A stretch of 22,532 bases of DNA from Bipolaris cookei (taxonomy: Eukaryota; Ascomycota; Dothideomycetes; Pleosporales; Pleosporaceae): contig NRSV01000022.1 in assembly GCA_002286855.1 (NCBI GenBank), positions 401,604 through 424,135 of the forward strand. Direction: 5' to 3'. The notes beneath the pieces were generated by a model that was not told the origin of the DNA, made no database searches, and saw only the letters and a list, made by a program, of their open reading frames with translations. The position numbers were made by a program, and so were the translations under genes. This document shows, piece by piece, positions 1-9,229 of this stretch. How positions within the stretch are numbered: the stretch's first letter is position 1; each line of letters starts with the position of its first letter.

Positions 1-589
1 TTACCCACTCACGACTACCTGGCTGAATAGCTTTTGGCCGTGTCCTTCTCTCTGACGCTGTAACGACAAGCTGAGTCGTGATCTTGCCCATCATAAAGCC
101 AGCTTCGTCGAAGTTATAGACGTCCTCGTTACAGATGCCATACTTGGCCTTCGTCTGCTCTACAAGCTCAAACCAGCTCTTGATTAAGGCTGGATCTTCA
201 CATAGAGCTCTCTGCCTATCGTAGGCTCGATTGAAACATGTGGTAAGACTGTCTATACGCTTGACAAAGTTGCGCGGCCAGTGGACACCAACCTGGCTGC
301 GCGCGGCGCTGGCCAGGAGTCTGTCAGCCATATTGCGCGCAGCAGCGTAGGTAGGCGAAAATACACGTAGATCTAGATCAAGTATATGATCAACTATCAC
401 CTCCTCTTCTAGCTTAGTGAGCTTCTTTGAGTTGGGCTGGCAATCGCGTCGCGCAGGCTTGCCGACGCGTCGGCGACGGATCGTTCGTTCAGACACATTA
501 TAGATGGCAGCAGCACTACGATTGCTCTGTATTTGACCAGACTTGATAGAAAAGATAGCAAGCTGAATATCTGATTCGTTTGAAACTAA
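1..589 (-). pseudogene. Pogo-like transposase N-terminal part, start codon lost
   Basis: Read on the minus strand, this frame stays open from about 589 to the window edge and matches roughly residues 1-195 of the intact transposase: the psq-like helix-turn-helix, the CENP-B-type DNA-binding region and the first catalytic Asp in a YNFDEAGF motif. The codon aligned with the intact ATG reads TTA. The only nearby upstream ATG (610-612) runs into TAA two codons later. The C-terminal half with the other two catalytic Asp residues is outside the window. It looks non-functional as it stands, although the long open frame suggests decay by substitution, not by many indels. Confidence 0.8.
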
Positions 590-677
590 CTGACTAGCGC
601 TACGTTAAGCCATTGTGTATTGAGATGAAAGAGGTGCGCGAAGTTGGTGGGGTGCGGCGCTCGCTTGTAAACCACGT
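1..677 (-). mobile_element. Decayed pogo/Fot-like DNA transposon, family 1, left part outside window
   Basis: The segment is clearly homologous to the intact element at 17217-19071, in the same orientation with scattered substitutions. Its right terminal inverted repeat is at 644-677, ends in ACGT and is followed by TA at 678-679, the target dinucleotide of Tc1/mariner/pogo elements. This repeat carries only one copy of the internal 17-bp unit; the intact element has two. The other end lies beyond the window, so full length is unknown. Divergence and the lost start codon mark it as an older insertion than the intact copy. Confidence 0.85.
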
Positions 678-1045
678 TATCCATATAAGTAATAAAGTTA
701 CAGCGATCGGATGGCTCGGAAGCTCTATCCCGCACACAGCAGAGAGCATAAGAAGAGAACCTTATACGCACGTAGATAGGCAAGAAGAAGAATTTTGAAT
801 ACACATACCTATCTTTTGGCAACCCTTCTGCATTCGTGCAAACCCTCTTTAGCCCCGTGCGCACATGCTTCGTACCTTGCTGTTTGCACCCGGTTCACGC
901 TTATACTAGCTAGCTACAGAGCCCATTCAACTTTAATGATATATAAGTGCAGTACTCTTCCTAGTTCTTCCTATATGGTTTTGTCGCAGCTTATGCAAGC
1001 CCGCAGAAACAATAACTTCAGTTAAGTTAAAGCAACAGGCCATTA

Positions 1046-1115
1046 TAACGACAACAAGGATGCCCCACCTCAAGAAGCCACTGTAACGGCAATATGGATG
1101 CCCTACCTCAAGAAG
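1046..1115. repeat. Imperfect 32-bp direct repeat, period 38
   Basis: Bases 1046-1077 and 1084-1115 match at 28 of 32 positions, both ending in ACCTCAAGAAG, with a 6-bp spacer. It is a simple local duplication in gene-free DNA with no evident function. Confidence 0.8.
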
Positions 1116-2470
1116 AAAAAAGGAATTGCTATACACCACATATTAATGAAGATGGTAGATAGCAGACACAATACACACATCAATTCACCGCACCTACGCG
1201 TGCGACAAATAATAACATCAATTTTTCTCACTGCACAGATGCGTGCAACAGGTTTTTACAGGTTTAACGATGCTGTACACTGATAAAGCTCCTTCCTTTA
1301 CGTCAACGGAAACTACCAAACTTCATAAAGAACAAGAAGCAGTCAGGACTTCAGTGCTAGCTCTAGGAGACGTCTGACTACTGGGAACGCCCATAGTACA
1401 GAGCGAGGGCCACCAACACCGCGACGGCGGACGATCCCCTCCTGGCACTGCTCAATTCAAGCGGCTACCCACCGCATTCGTGCAAGCAGCCCTACTTCTA
1501 TGTAAAGCAGGGGGTGGCCTATGATTACATCAGCATCAGCATGCGTTCGAATCTGAGGGTGGTGTGTAAGCCCAGAAGTACCATGTATAGTCACGTAGTT
1601 GCCCAGTGACTAATAACGCTGTATTTAAGCTCGCTCTCAGCACAATATACCGGACAATGCAATACTTCTTGCACACCTAACTGCTTACAATTTCATTATT
1701 GCTCTCGTTATGGTCAACTCATATTGTACTTTCTTACCAGTTACTTTACTTAACAAGATTGTTACTTAGTTATTTTATCGAGCATAGAATTGATTGTCTT
1801 TACCTTTGGTTATACCCATGACTTCTTTCCACTACAAATCGCTAGACAATTGCACGGCTTACTACAGATTACCGCCTTGCCCTAACCTGGACTGAGACTA
1901 AGGAAGTATATCCAGACCCCGTGTAACAGTATTAGAACCTTATAGGACATCTTAAGATTCTATAAAAAATACTAAACTTATCCTATAGTAGCGTTCCGCT
2001 AAGGCTGTAGGGCGCGGGGTACTTATGCGTTATTAGTTTTATATGCCTTCGTCTTTCGTAACGTCTCGACATAGGCTCCTTCCTTTATTCTTTCCACATC
2101 TTTGCGCTATCCCTCTCTTCAGGTTCGTAATATATAAATCTAAACCCTGTGTAACAGTAACCGCGCCCCGCAATAATTATTACTTTCTAGCGTGAACTTA
2201 ATTAGGTCCTACAACTACTCGTCCTTTCTCTCAGGAGATGAATCCTTCCTACTATTACTTGTAACACTAAGCGGAGCGTCCGAGCGTCCAATAGCTGCTT
2301 AGATGAGTAGAATCTAAACGTTGTACTCTGCACCTGGATTCTATGATCGCGCATCGAGATATGATCGGGGAGCTCTACTAAAGGGCGTCTAGCCCGTTAC
2401 AGTTAGTACCCGAGTCGTGAAAGTAAACAGGCCCTCAGCCGATGCGGGCACGTCTCGGAACAAAATGTCA

Positions 2471-2484
2471 TCCACATTCCACAT
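2471..2484. promoter_or_regulatory. Tandem TCCACAT (ATGTGGA) pair upstream of the hydroxylase gene
   Basis: Two adjacent copies of TCCACAT lie about 190 bp upstream of the hydroxylase ATG. On the other strand they read ATGTGGA, the heptamer that also occurs twice in the dioxygenase/hydrolase intergenic region and once upstream of the reductase gene. Role as a regulator site is inference from recurrence only. Confidence 0.35.
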
Positions 2485-2675
2485 GTCCTTGACTCGTGAT
2501 TACTCCCGCGTGACGCCTGCATTACGTATTTAGCAAAGTCCAAGTAAAGGAGCCATGAGCAAAAGAACTTAAATAGGCAGTCAAGTTGTTCATACAGTAC
2601 TGAAAATATTTCGTACTCGTATTGTGATACACAACCATCGACAATCGCAGTTTCTATTTCAGTGAATTCACCACA

Positions 2676-4018
2676 ATGACACAATTTCTTCCTTTAAACA
2701 TTACCATTGTTGGCGGTGGCATCGCTGGCCTTTTCGCTGCCCGAGTCCTACGCGAGAAACACAATGTAACTATTTTGGAGAAAATCCGTGGAGGTAGCGA
2801 AGTAGGGGCCGCTGTCACACCTGGACCTAACGCAACAAAATGGCTTTACAAGTACGGATGGGATCCAAAGAGATGCGGCGCACTATCTCTTAGCAAGGTT
2901 CGAACGTTAGACCACAAAGGAACACTTGTGCTAGAGCAGGATGTAACCAATATCAAAGAGCATTTCGGAAGCGATTGGCATGTGGTTCATCGGATAGACC
3001 TGTGGAACGAGCTGCTCAGGCTTGCTGTAGCCCCATCTGAGGAACTTGGATTACCTGGATCTCCGGCAAAAATTCTCTGGGGCGCCCATGTCGTAGATGT
3101 TGACATCGAAAATGGTGACGTCCGACTTGCGGATGGTACAATCATCCCAGCGGATCTAGTCATTGGTACGTTGATTGGACTTCCCAACGGGTCTGAACCA
3201 TACTAAGAAAAATCCAGGTGCGGACGGGATTAAATCGATTGTCAGGTCGCTTGTGGTTCCTGATGCTCCACAACCTACTGCTACAGGTTCATCCATGTTC
3301 AGATTCGTCCTTCCGCGTGATGTGGTAAATAAGGTTACGCCAGATGACCCTCTAGGAAACTCCACAAAAAGTAGTGAACTCTATGTCCGAATTGCTTCAG
3401 ACGGGAGCCAGCGCTCTGTGGTTACTTATCCTTGTCGAAACCTCGAACTGTTGAATGTTGGCTGCATTGCGCCCGACTCGCTCATCAACTTGCCAACATC
3501 AGACTCGTGGTCTGCACCTGTCACGAGAGAACACTTGCTGAGGGTTTTTGGAGATTTTTATGTACGGCCAATTCTCGAGTAAGTCAAAACCAAGCGCTTG
3601 AGCGAATGCAAATAGACCTAATCTTGCGATTTTTGATAGACAAGCGGAAAATATCACGTTATGGCAGCTGAGAGATTATGATGCCTTGCCAACATACTTC
3701 AAGGGTCGGACTTTGCTTATTGGAGACGCGGCTCACGCAATGACACCACACCAAGGACAAGGAGCCTCACAAGCAATTGAGGATGGCGAAGCTCTGAGCT
3801 TATTTCTTGACGATGGTTTAAGCCGTGACAATTTGAGAAGCGTGCTGAGAGACTTCGACCGAGTGCGACGGGTGCGCGCATCGAAGATACAGTCGATTAC
3901 ACGCAGCGTACACAAGAACAAGAGTCCAGAAACAACGTGGAAGCATGAGCGCTACAACTTCACATATGAAGGAATCAGAGACTGTCTGGCTAAGCTACAA
4001 GCCGGTCAAGAGATATAG
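2676..4018 (+). CDS. FAD-dependent aromatic hydroxylase (salicylate-hydroxylase-like)
   Basis: Three exons, 2676-3165, 3218-3578 and 3640-4018, join in frame to 409 residues, a normal length for single-component group A flavoprotein monooxygenases. The introns are GTACGT...CAG (52 bp, ACTAAG branch) and GTAAGT...TAG (61 bp). Diagnostic motifs are in order: dinucleotide-binding G13-x-G15-x-x-G18 with E35 at the end of the second strand; the DG motif (GADG, about 164-167); and the GD motif from G312-D313 continuing AAHAMTPHQGQG. The family uses NAD(P)H and O2 to hydroxylate, sometimes decarboxylatively, aromatic acids such as salicylate; substrate here is unknown. There is no signal peptide, so probably cytosolic. 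A catechol-type product would suit the extradiol dioxygenase 9 kb downstream. Start chosen because the Rossmann strand begins six residues later. Confidence 0.9.
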
Positions 4019-4218
4019 TCATGCTTGTTGCACTCGGTTCTTGAGTGTTGTCAATCAATGGGCGGATCTGCTCCGCACGAATTACATAAAATACCTGTGT
4101 ATAATCATCGAACCAATACATTGATGTGACAATACCAGCAGTAAGACGACCTTATCTGAGACTTTTTGAAAGTGTCGATTGTTGTTAACTAACTCCACAT
4201 CTCCCATATACAGTCACC

Positions 4219-4266
4219 TACCGTGCCCGTGCGCGAAACGAGCCAGTTCGCGGGTCGGGCCACCCC
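4219..4266. repeat. GC-rich pogo-TIR-like sequence with 17-bp period
   Basis: After TA at 4219-4220 lies a GC-rich block in which CGCG-N4-G-N-GCCA-like sequence recurs at a 17-bp step, followed by a CCACCCCAT motif resembling the inner end (CACCCCATCAA) of the intact element's inverted repeat. It also contains an imperfect hairpin (CCCG..GCGAA / TTCGC..CGGG). It may be a solitary end of another pogo-like element; no partner end was found. Confidence 0.3.
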
Positions 4267-4280
4267 ATTGACACGTTGAC

Positions 4281-4620
4281 TAGGCTGGTAAATGGGTCTC
4301 CACATCGGGATCTCTTTCTCTATAATATCTTCTTAACTATTAGAGTTAGAGAAAAGGTTTATATATATAAGCCTTTTCTCTAACTCTAATAGTTAAGAAG
4401 ATATTCTAGATCGGAGCAAAATGTGGAGACCCAACTTTTGGCAACGTGGGTAGGCTAATAACTTTCTAAATAGAAGCGCTATAAGAAAACTTTCTATATA
4501 TAATATCTAGATATATATAAGAGGTTTATTTTTTATATATATTATATCTTAATTATATAAGCCGTTCAAGAGCTATTGTGGAAAAACCTACCCGATGAGG
4601 AGACCCAGCTCGCCAGCCTA
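4281..4620. mobile_element. Miniature inverted-repeat transposon (MITE), TA-flanked
   Basis: The left end reads TA-GGCTGGTAAATGGGTCTCC-ACATCGGG. The right end, reverse complemented, reads TA-GGCTGGCGAGCTGGGTCTCC-TCATCGGG, giving imperfect terminal inverted repeats of about 28 bp with TA at both edges (4281-4282, 4619-4620). There is no coding capacity. Inside sits a second, tighter foldback (4293-4433). The right part (4440-4570) is extremely AT-rich. The right boundary coincides exactly with the left end of the transposon fragment that begins at 4621. A truncated relative lies at 22292-22382. Which autonomous element would mobilise it is unknown. Confidence 0.7.
4293..4433. repeat. Foldback with perfect 34-bp arms inside the MITE
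   Basis: Arms 4324-4357 and 4372-4405 are perfect reverse complements around a 14-base AT-rich loop. The outer bases, TGGGTCTCCACAT (4293-4305) and its complement (4421-4433), are also paired, so the whole 141 bp can form a long hairpin. It may be the original element, later enlarged or joined to a second copy of the right end. Confidence 0.85.
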
Positions 4621-5370
4621 CTGTCAAAGTGTTCCAGCCACTTCATACCGAGTTCATTCGTCGTCCAGCCATTCTCGGAGACTGCAAGAACTCAATCTCG
4701 AGGTAGGCTATCCTCCTTGTACCAGGCAGAGAGGTGGTACTTGCCGCCAAAGATAATGAAGGATGGGATCGCCCAGCCAGCTGCGCCGACACAAACTACG
4801 CCGGTAATCCACTCCCAGTTGCCCTGTTGCAAAGATCTCGGCTTTGATCGACGCTCAGAGGCTGTGGCTACGGCTAGCGCCTTGTTCATGCCACTATAAA
4901 GCTAGCCTTGTCAAAATTGTATATATGCCCGTCCTAGATGCCATACCTGGCTTTGGCATTCTGTTCAAGGTGGAACGAGCCCTGCACAAGCTCAGAATCT
5001 TCACGAAGAGCTCTCTTATAGTCGTGCTTTTGATTAAACTTTATCTGAAGCTCTGGGCGACGCTTTAGAAAGGACTTAGCCCAGTTTTGGCTAACAGGCT
5101 CGCGGTTGCGAGCAGCCAGCAAAGAATCAACTAGATCTTTGACAGTAGAGAGGTGTACTGAAAATCCTCGCCAGCCAAGGTCCAGAATATGTTCAAAAAT
5201 CATCTACTCTTCTGTCACAACGAGTCTCATTGAGTTGGGCGTGGAATCTTGTCGAGAGAGCCTTCCAGCACGTCTTCGTCTTAGTGTACTTTCAGCCACA
5301 CTGTAGATTGCTGCACCACGCAGAATGCTAAGTGTCGCGTCCCTTTGGATAGCTAGCAATGCAAGCTATG
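4621..5370 (-). pseudogene. Family-2 pogo transposase fragment with stop codons
   Basis: The minus-strand translation follows the DNA-binding and early DDE region of the family-2 transposase: a LSRQDSTPNS-type linker, a CENP-B-like segment and a YNFDKASF first-Asp motif. It is interrupted by a stop after VVTEE, a stop after KARYGI and another shortly after the first Asp. The later two stops are shared base for base with the copy at 19674-20196. The second and third catalytic regions are absent, so this copy cannot make an active enzyme. Confidence 0.8.
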
Positions 5371-5508
5371 TTTGAGATTCTTTTGAAGAGTTTTGCACGT
5401 TGTTGGTTTGAGATATCGCGTGTAGTAGTAGTGATAGTAGTCAAAGTTGATGGGGTCTTGGCATGTCCGGTCACTCGCCCGTTTTGGCCACTCGCCCGTC
5501 CCAGACAT
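4621..5508 (-). mobile_element. Truncated pogo-like element, family 2, copy A
   Basis: Homologous to the right-hand part of the element at 16833-20551. Bases 4621-5143 are identical to 19674-20196 (523 bp); beyond that, 5144-5508 is clearly homologous but strongly diverged. The terminal inverted repeat ends at 5508, followed by TA at 5509-5510. The repeat contains ACGGGCGAGTG (minus strand) twice at a 17-bp step. The transposase C-terminal half and left end are missing; the break is at the MITE edge. Confidence 0.85.
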
Positions 5509-5884
5509 TACCGGATACTCTAATAGCTAGTCTAATCTTGAGTATGCCGCAACGAACCCACACTGTAATGCAGACAAAGGGGTGCTAGGTGGAATTTTAG
5601 CAATTGTAGCATTAATTGTATTCTCTCAATTTAAAAATCGAACGCGGTTTGGTGGAGTCGCACGGTGCTGAAGTTGGGCAAAAAAGCGGTGTTGGTATGC
5701 CCAAACGCTGGTGCGAACACACTTTTGAGTTAGTGCTGTATGTCATCGGGTTCGGTGTTATCCGAATGCCGTCGGCCGCTACCCCGCTTTTCGCCATAAC
5801 TGCAATAAAGGCTTAGCACTTCTGGTGGTGCCTCGCTCGCTCAAACTCCATCCACAGCCGCTGGTCCTGCCCGTTATATCCACA
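5509..5884. other. Upstream region of the transcription factor gene
   Basis: 376 bases between the transposon end and the regulator start, with no supported gene. It holds the CGG-N6-CCG palindrome described separately and several single CGG/CCG triplets (about 5650-5780). The transposon edge lies only 376 bp from the start codon, so the promoter may have been affected by the insertion. Confidence 0.5.
5751..5766. promoter_or_regulatory. TTCGG-N6-CCGAA palindrome upstream of the regulator gene
   Basis: A perfect inverted repeat, TTCGG at 5751-5755 and CCGAA at 5762-5766 with a 6-bp spacer. This is the geometry bound by dimeric Zn2Cys6 proteins of the yeast Ppr1 class. It lies 119 bp upstream of a gene whose product has a Zn2Cys6 domain, so autoregulation is possible but not shown. 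Confidence 0.4.
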
Positions 5885-8800
5885 ATGGCGCAAGGAAACA
5901 ATCCTTGTGTCGCGGAAGCGACCGCCGCTGCCCCATTTCAATGCTCATATTGTCAGCGCATTTTCTCGCGAATCGATCACCTCGGCCGCCATGTTCGAAC
6001 ACGTACGCTACGGGTCGTCCAGTTACCACAGCATAAGATATTAACGGCTTGTTAGACACCCAAGAAAAACCTTACCCGTGTCGCATCTGCGGTAAAAGTT
6101 TCGCACGAGTGTGAGTTGTGATCAACCCATATTCGCACCGGACTAATCACGGAACACAGAGATCTCCTTAAGCGTCACGCTACACAACACGTCCCCAAAG
6201 CGCCTCGGCCGAGACTTGGTGATTCTCAACGGCGCTCTGGCAGTAGAGTTGGTCAAGCTTGCAGAGCTTGCGCTGCATCAAAACTCAAGTGCAGTCAAGC
6301 TAAACCATGCCAGCGGTGCGTACGCAAAAACATCATGTGTGAATATGAATCGACGTCCAATACCACACGAAAGCATTCATCACAGCATGCTGATTCGAAA
6401 GATGTTCTCATGGACTGCCAAAATCGCGATTCGACAATGATAGACTTGGATGTTGCCTCCATGTCGCCAATATCAGTCCCAGACCCATCTCAGCCTACTT
6501 CAGCGATGCACAAGCCTGCCACACTGACCCACAACGCTTATACAGCCGACAGCGTTTCGACGTCTTCACTGATGGATACACAGTCAGCAAACAGCGGATT
6601 CAATAGTGATTGCGACGCCCAGTGTGCTATTCAAAATAATATGCTCCCGTCATTTGAGGAAAATCCGACAAATATCCAGGATGATTTCTGGCCTGATGAA
6701 ATCACTGGAAATTACAGTGAGCTCCTAAGAGATCTACTCGGTTCTACAATGGCATCGCCGGTAACCTGCAATGGTGTGAATCAGACCGACAAAACCTTCT
6801 GGGATGCATTTATGGAAAGCGACGAACAATTTATGGATATTAATGACATCCCTCTGCTGGATCTACAGCTTTGCGATATGAACAACGGAGAATTTCAAAT
6901 AACTGAGACAAGCGGCGATAAACATTATCGTTCATTTGATTGTGTGGCATCTGCAGCAGCAAGCCAGGCATTCAAATCCTCTGGCTGGGATTGGGGACCA
7001 ACTTGTGGAGACAGCACTTCAGCAGAAACATCAAATCTGATTCTCCCTTCGGTATGTTCTAGATCTGACACCAATGGGATCAGCGTACAAATGCAAGTGC
7101 CTCCTATTCTGGGATCCGAGGATCGCAACAGGTTACTATCACTGCTCCTGCAGCATTGTGTCAAGGAACAATGGATCCACATTGCACCGAGGTTTCCCTC
7201 TGAACTATTCTTGGATCAGATGCTTCGCCAATTTTTTGCTTCGCAGCGGCTCGAAGTGGTTCCTTGGTTCCACGTCCCTTCTTTCCGACCAGATGTTTTG
7301 AGAAATGAATTATTGGCAGCTATAGTCGGCATAGGGGCATGTTTTACTAAACGCGAAGCAGTGCAACGGTTTGGCTACACGATGGCTGAGATTATACGAT
7401 ACGCTGTCGTTGATCGTGTAAGTATAAACCTTCGTTACACGATACAAATTCAGTACTGTCAGAATACCTGGCTGACCATCCTGACAGTGGAGCACAGACA
7501 ACACCACAACGAGAGACATTCAATTACTTCAGGCATGGCGCAAGTGGCATGAATATTCGGCGGTGTGGGCATGAACTAAAACTTTATAGTAACACAGGCT
7601 GAGCTCTCTACCTGGAGCGGTAATAAGCGCCACATGGAGATTGGAGAGAGTAATTATCAACAAGTTATCACAGTAAGCTCCTAATCATGACCTTGAATAT
7701 GTAAGAAGACCAAAGCTTACGCCTTGGGACTGTCTTCTAGATCATGAGACGCGCTCGCTGGCTGCGACGAGACCAATACCGGGTCATTCGTCCAGAACCA
7801 TGCGATGAAGGCGAGGTACTCGAAAACAAATGGAATGACTGGATTATCCAAGAAAGCAGAAAAAGGTGAGCTCGTTGAATATCTATCATGACATGGGCAG
7901 GTCAGGTTACTGACCGTTATTAGACTCGTCTACCGAACCTTTGTTTTCGATGCGGAGATGTCTATGAACAACCACGTGAATCCACTTATGTCATATGCGG
8001 AGATGCACATTCCTTTTCCAGATCCAAATTCATTATGGTGGGCTACGACAGCCGAGGACTGGAAGAGGGAATACATCAACCACACTAAATGCATTCTGGA
8101 CGACCCTTTGACACTTGCAACCACTGTACGGTTGGTACTCAGCGAATCCCCCACGAACCTAGACCTACAGTCCTGCCACTACACTCTCTACGGATTCTGG
8201 AGTTTAGTCTGGGAATTTTTACAAATATACGAGACAACTCAATGCCATAGTTCAGGGGATATCGGCATTGTGCATACGGCACCCAGTCTAATGATTTTAG
8301 TACGTCGCGAGACCCTCATGAAATCTTTACATACACTCTGCGTTATATTGGAAGCATTGGCCGTAGATCATTCTGAGTCAATTGCAGGACCGAAGCTGGT
8401 GTTAGAGTATCTCAGCATGGTGTTACTAGTACCGCTTCAGGGATTGCAAGCATTTGCTGGTCGAGACGGCGAAAGGGAAGCTCGACGGATTTATCCCGCA
8501 CTTCAAGCCTGGGCACAAACTCGAGAAGCACGACAAGCCACTTGGCATGCCGGGCAGATTTACAAGATTGCTGATGCCCTTGGGAAGCGGATTTTACGAG
8601 GCACATGTGTCTTGCTTATATATCAGGCAAGCATCACCTTGTGGGTCTATGGGATCATGGCTAAGGCTCGTTGGTGTCGTGATCACTCTGTTTCGTTTGA
8701 CGCAAGAGTTGTTGACCATCGTGCACTAGTCTGGCTCAATGGCGATGATAATGGTGCTGTCCGGGGGTTTATTGCATCATCAGAAGGTATACCAGCACTA

Positions 8801-9007
8801 CATTCTGTCGAGGGTGAACCTAAGAATTCTTCTGATTCATCAGACTATGAATCTGCTTATCTGGTTCAAGACGCTAATGTCACTATGCGCTTTGGAGTCG
8901 ATATACTGAAAAACTCGTCTAGTAGGCGCGAAGAAGCACAGCATGCAATCGTTGGAAGTATCACTCGGTTAATGTTAGAATTAGCCAAGGTTGCGGAGAA
9001 ACTGTGA
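5885..9007 (+). CDS. Transcription factor with two C2H2 fingers, a Zn2Cys6 cluster and a fungal-specific TF domain
   Basis: Seven exons join in frame to 929 residues: 5885-6002, 6056-6110, 6160-7417, 7488-7562, 7598-7672, 7741-7865, 7924-9007. C2H2 fingers: C20/C23/H36/H40 and C48/C51/H64/H68, split by introns 1 and 2. Zn2Cys6: C92, C95, C102, C108, C111, C118, spaced 2-6-5-2-6. The C-terminal half resembles the fungal-specific TF domain (WSGNKRHMEI, ESRKRLVYRTF, SYAEMHIPFP). The acidic, Ser/Asn-rich stretch after about residue 120 may be an activation region. Expected in the nucleus, probably as pathway regulator of the neighbouring genes. The weak point is intron 4: the only in-frame donor is GTGTGG, giving a 35-bp intron and about five more residues than the family pattern, so a lesion or different splicing there is possible. 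The start was chosen at the first ATG before the first finger. Confidence 0.85.
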
Positions 9008-9229
9008 GCTAGAAATACAAGTATACATATGTGCGATATGACTGTGTTGAGACGTGCCTCGAGTTGTACGGTATCTTCTGAATTCTATAAATACTGCTCT
9101 CTCATAGCTAGTCTTAGGATCAAAACAGCGACTGTCGTATCAGTTCCGCTCATTCGTGGCTATGCGTACTGAAAATATTACAACGAGAAACTGTCTCGTG
9201 TTTAGCCGGTGTCATAATATAACAAAGGC
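9008..9229. other. Convergent intergenic space
   Basis: 222 bases between the stop codons of the regulator and the aldehyde-dehydrogenase-like gene, which converge. It presumably holds both 3' ends. I see no gene or repeat in it. Confidence 0.5.

Larger units (their letters stand above)
678..2675. other. Gene-free AT-rich interval, probable decayed repeat DNA
   Basis: I see no convincing gene in about 2 kb. Only short unrelated open frames occur on either strand. Visible structure: a 32-bp imperfect tandem duplication at 1046-1115; a 15-bp near-repeat (CCYGTGTAACAGTA) around 1918 and 2145; and a promoter-like or LTR-like stretch near 1620-1680. This is what an old repeat remnant would look like, but I cannot name a family. 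The last 280 bases are the presumed promoter of the hydroxylase gene. Confidence 0.5.

Noticed and set aside
1543..1553. tRNA-like B box (GCGTTCGAATC)
   Set aside because: No matching A box, acceptor stem or terminator was found around it; perhaps a chance match or a SINE scrap.
1600..2300. Possible LTR retrotransposon remnant
   Set aside because: I could find neither paired LTRs, a primer-binding site nor any gag/pol coding trace; only described as gene-free DNA.
3166..3640. Hydroxylase gene broken into three frames
   Set aside because: Two ordinary introns join the pieces in frame with all flavoprotein motifs intact.
4226..4260. GC-rich hairpin as a terminator
   Set aside because: Intrinsic hairpin terminators are not used by fungal RNA polymerase II; the 17-bp period fits a transposon end better.
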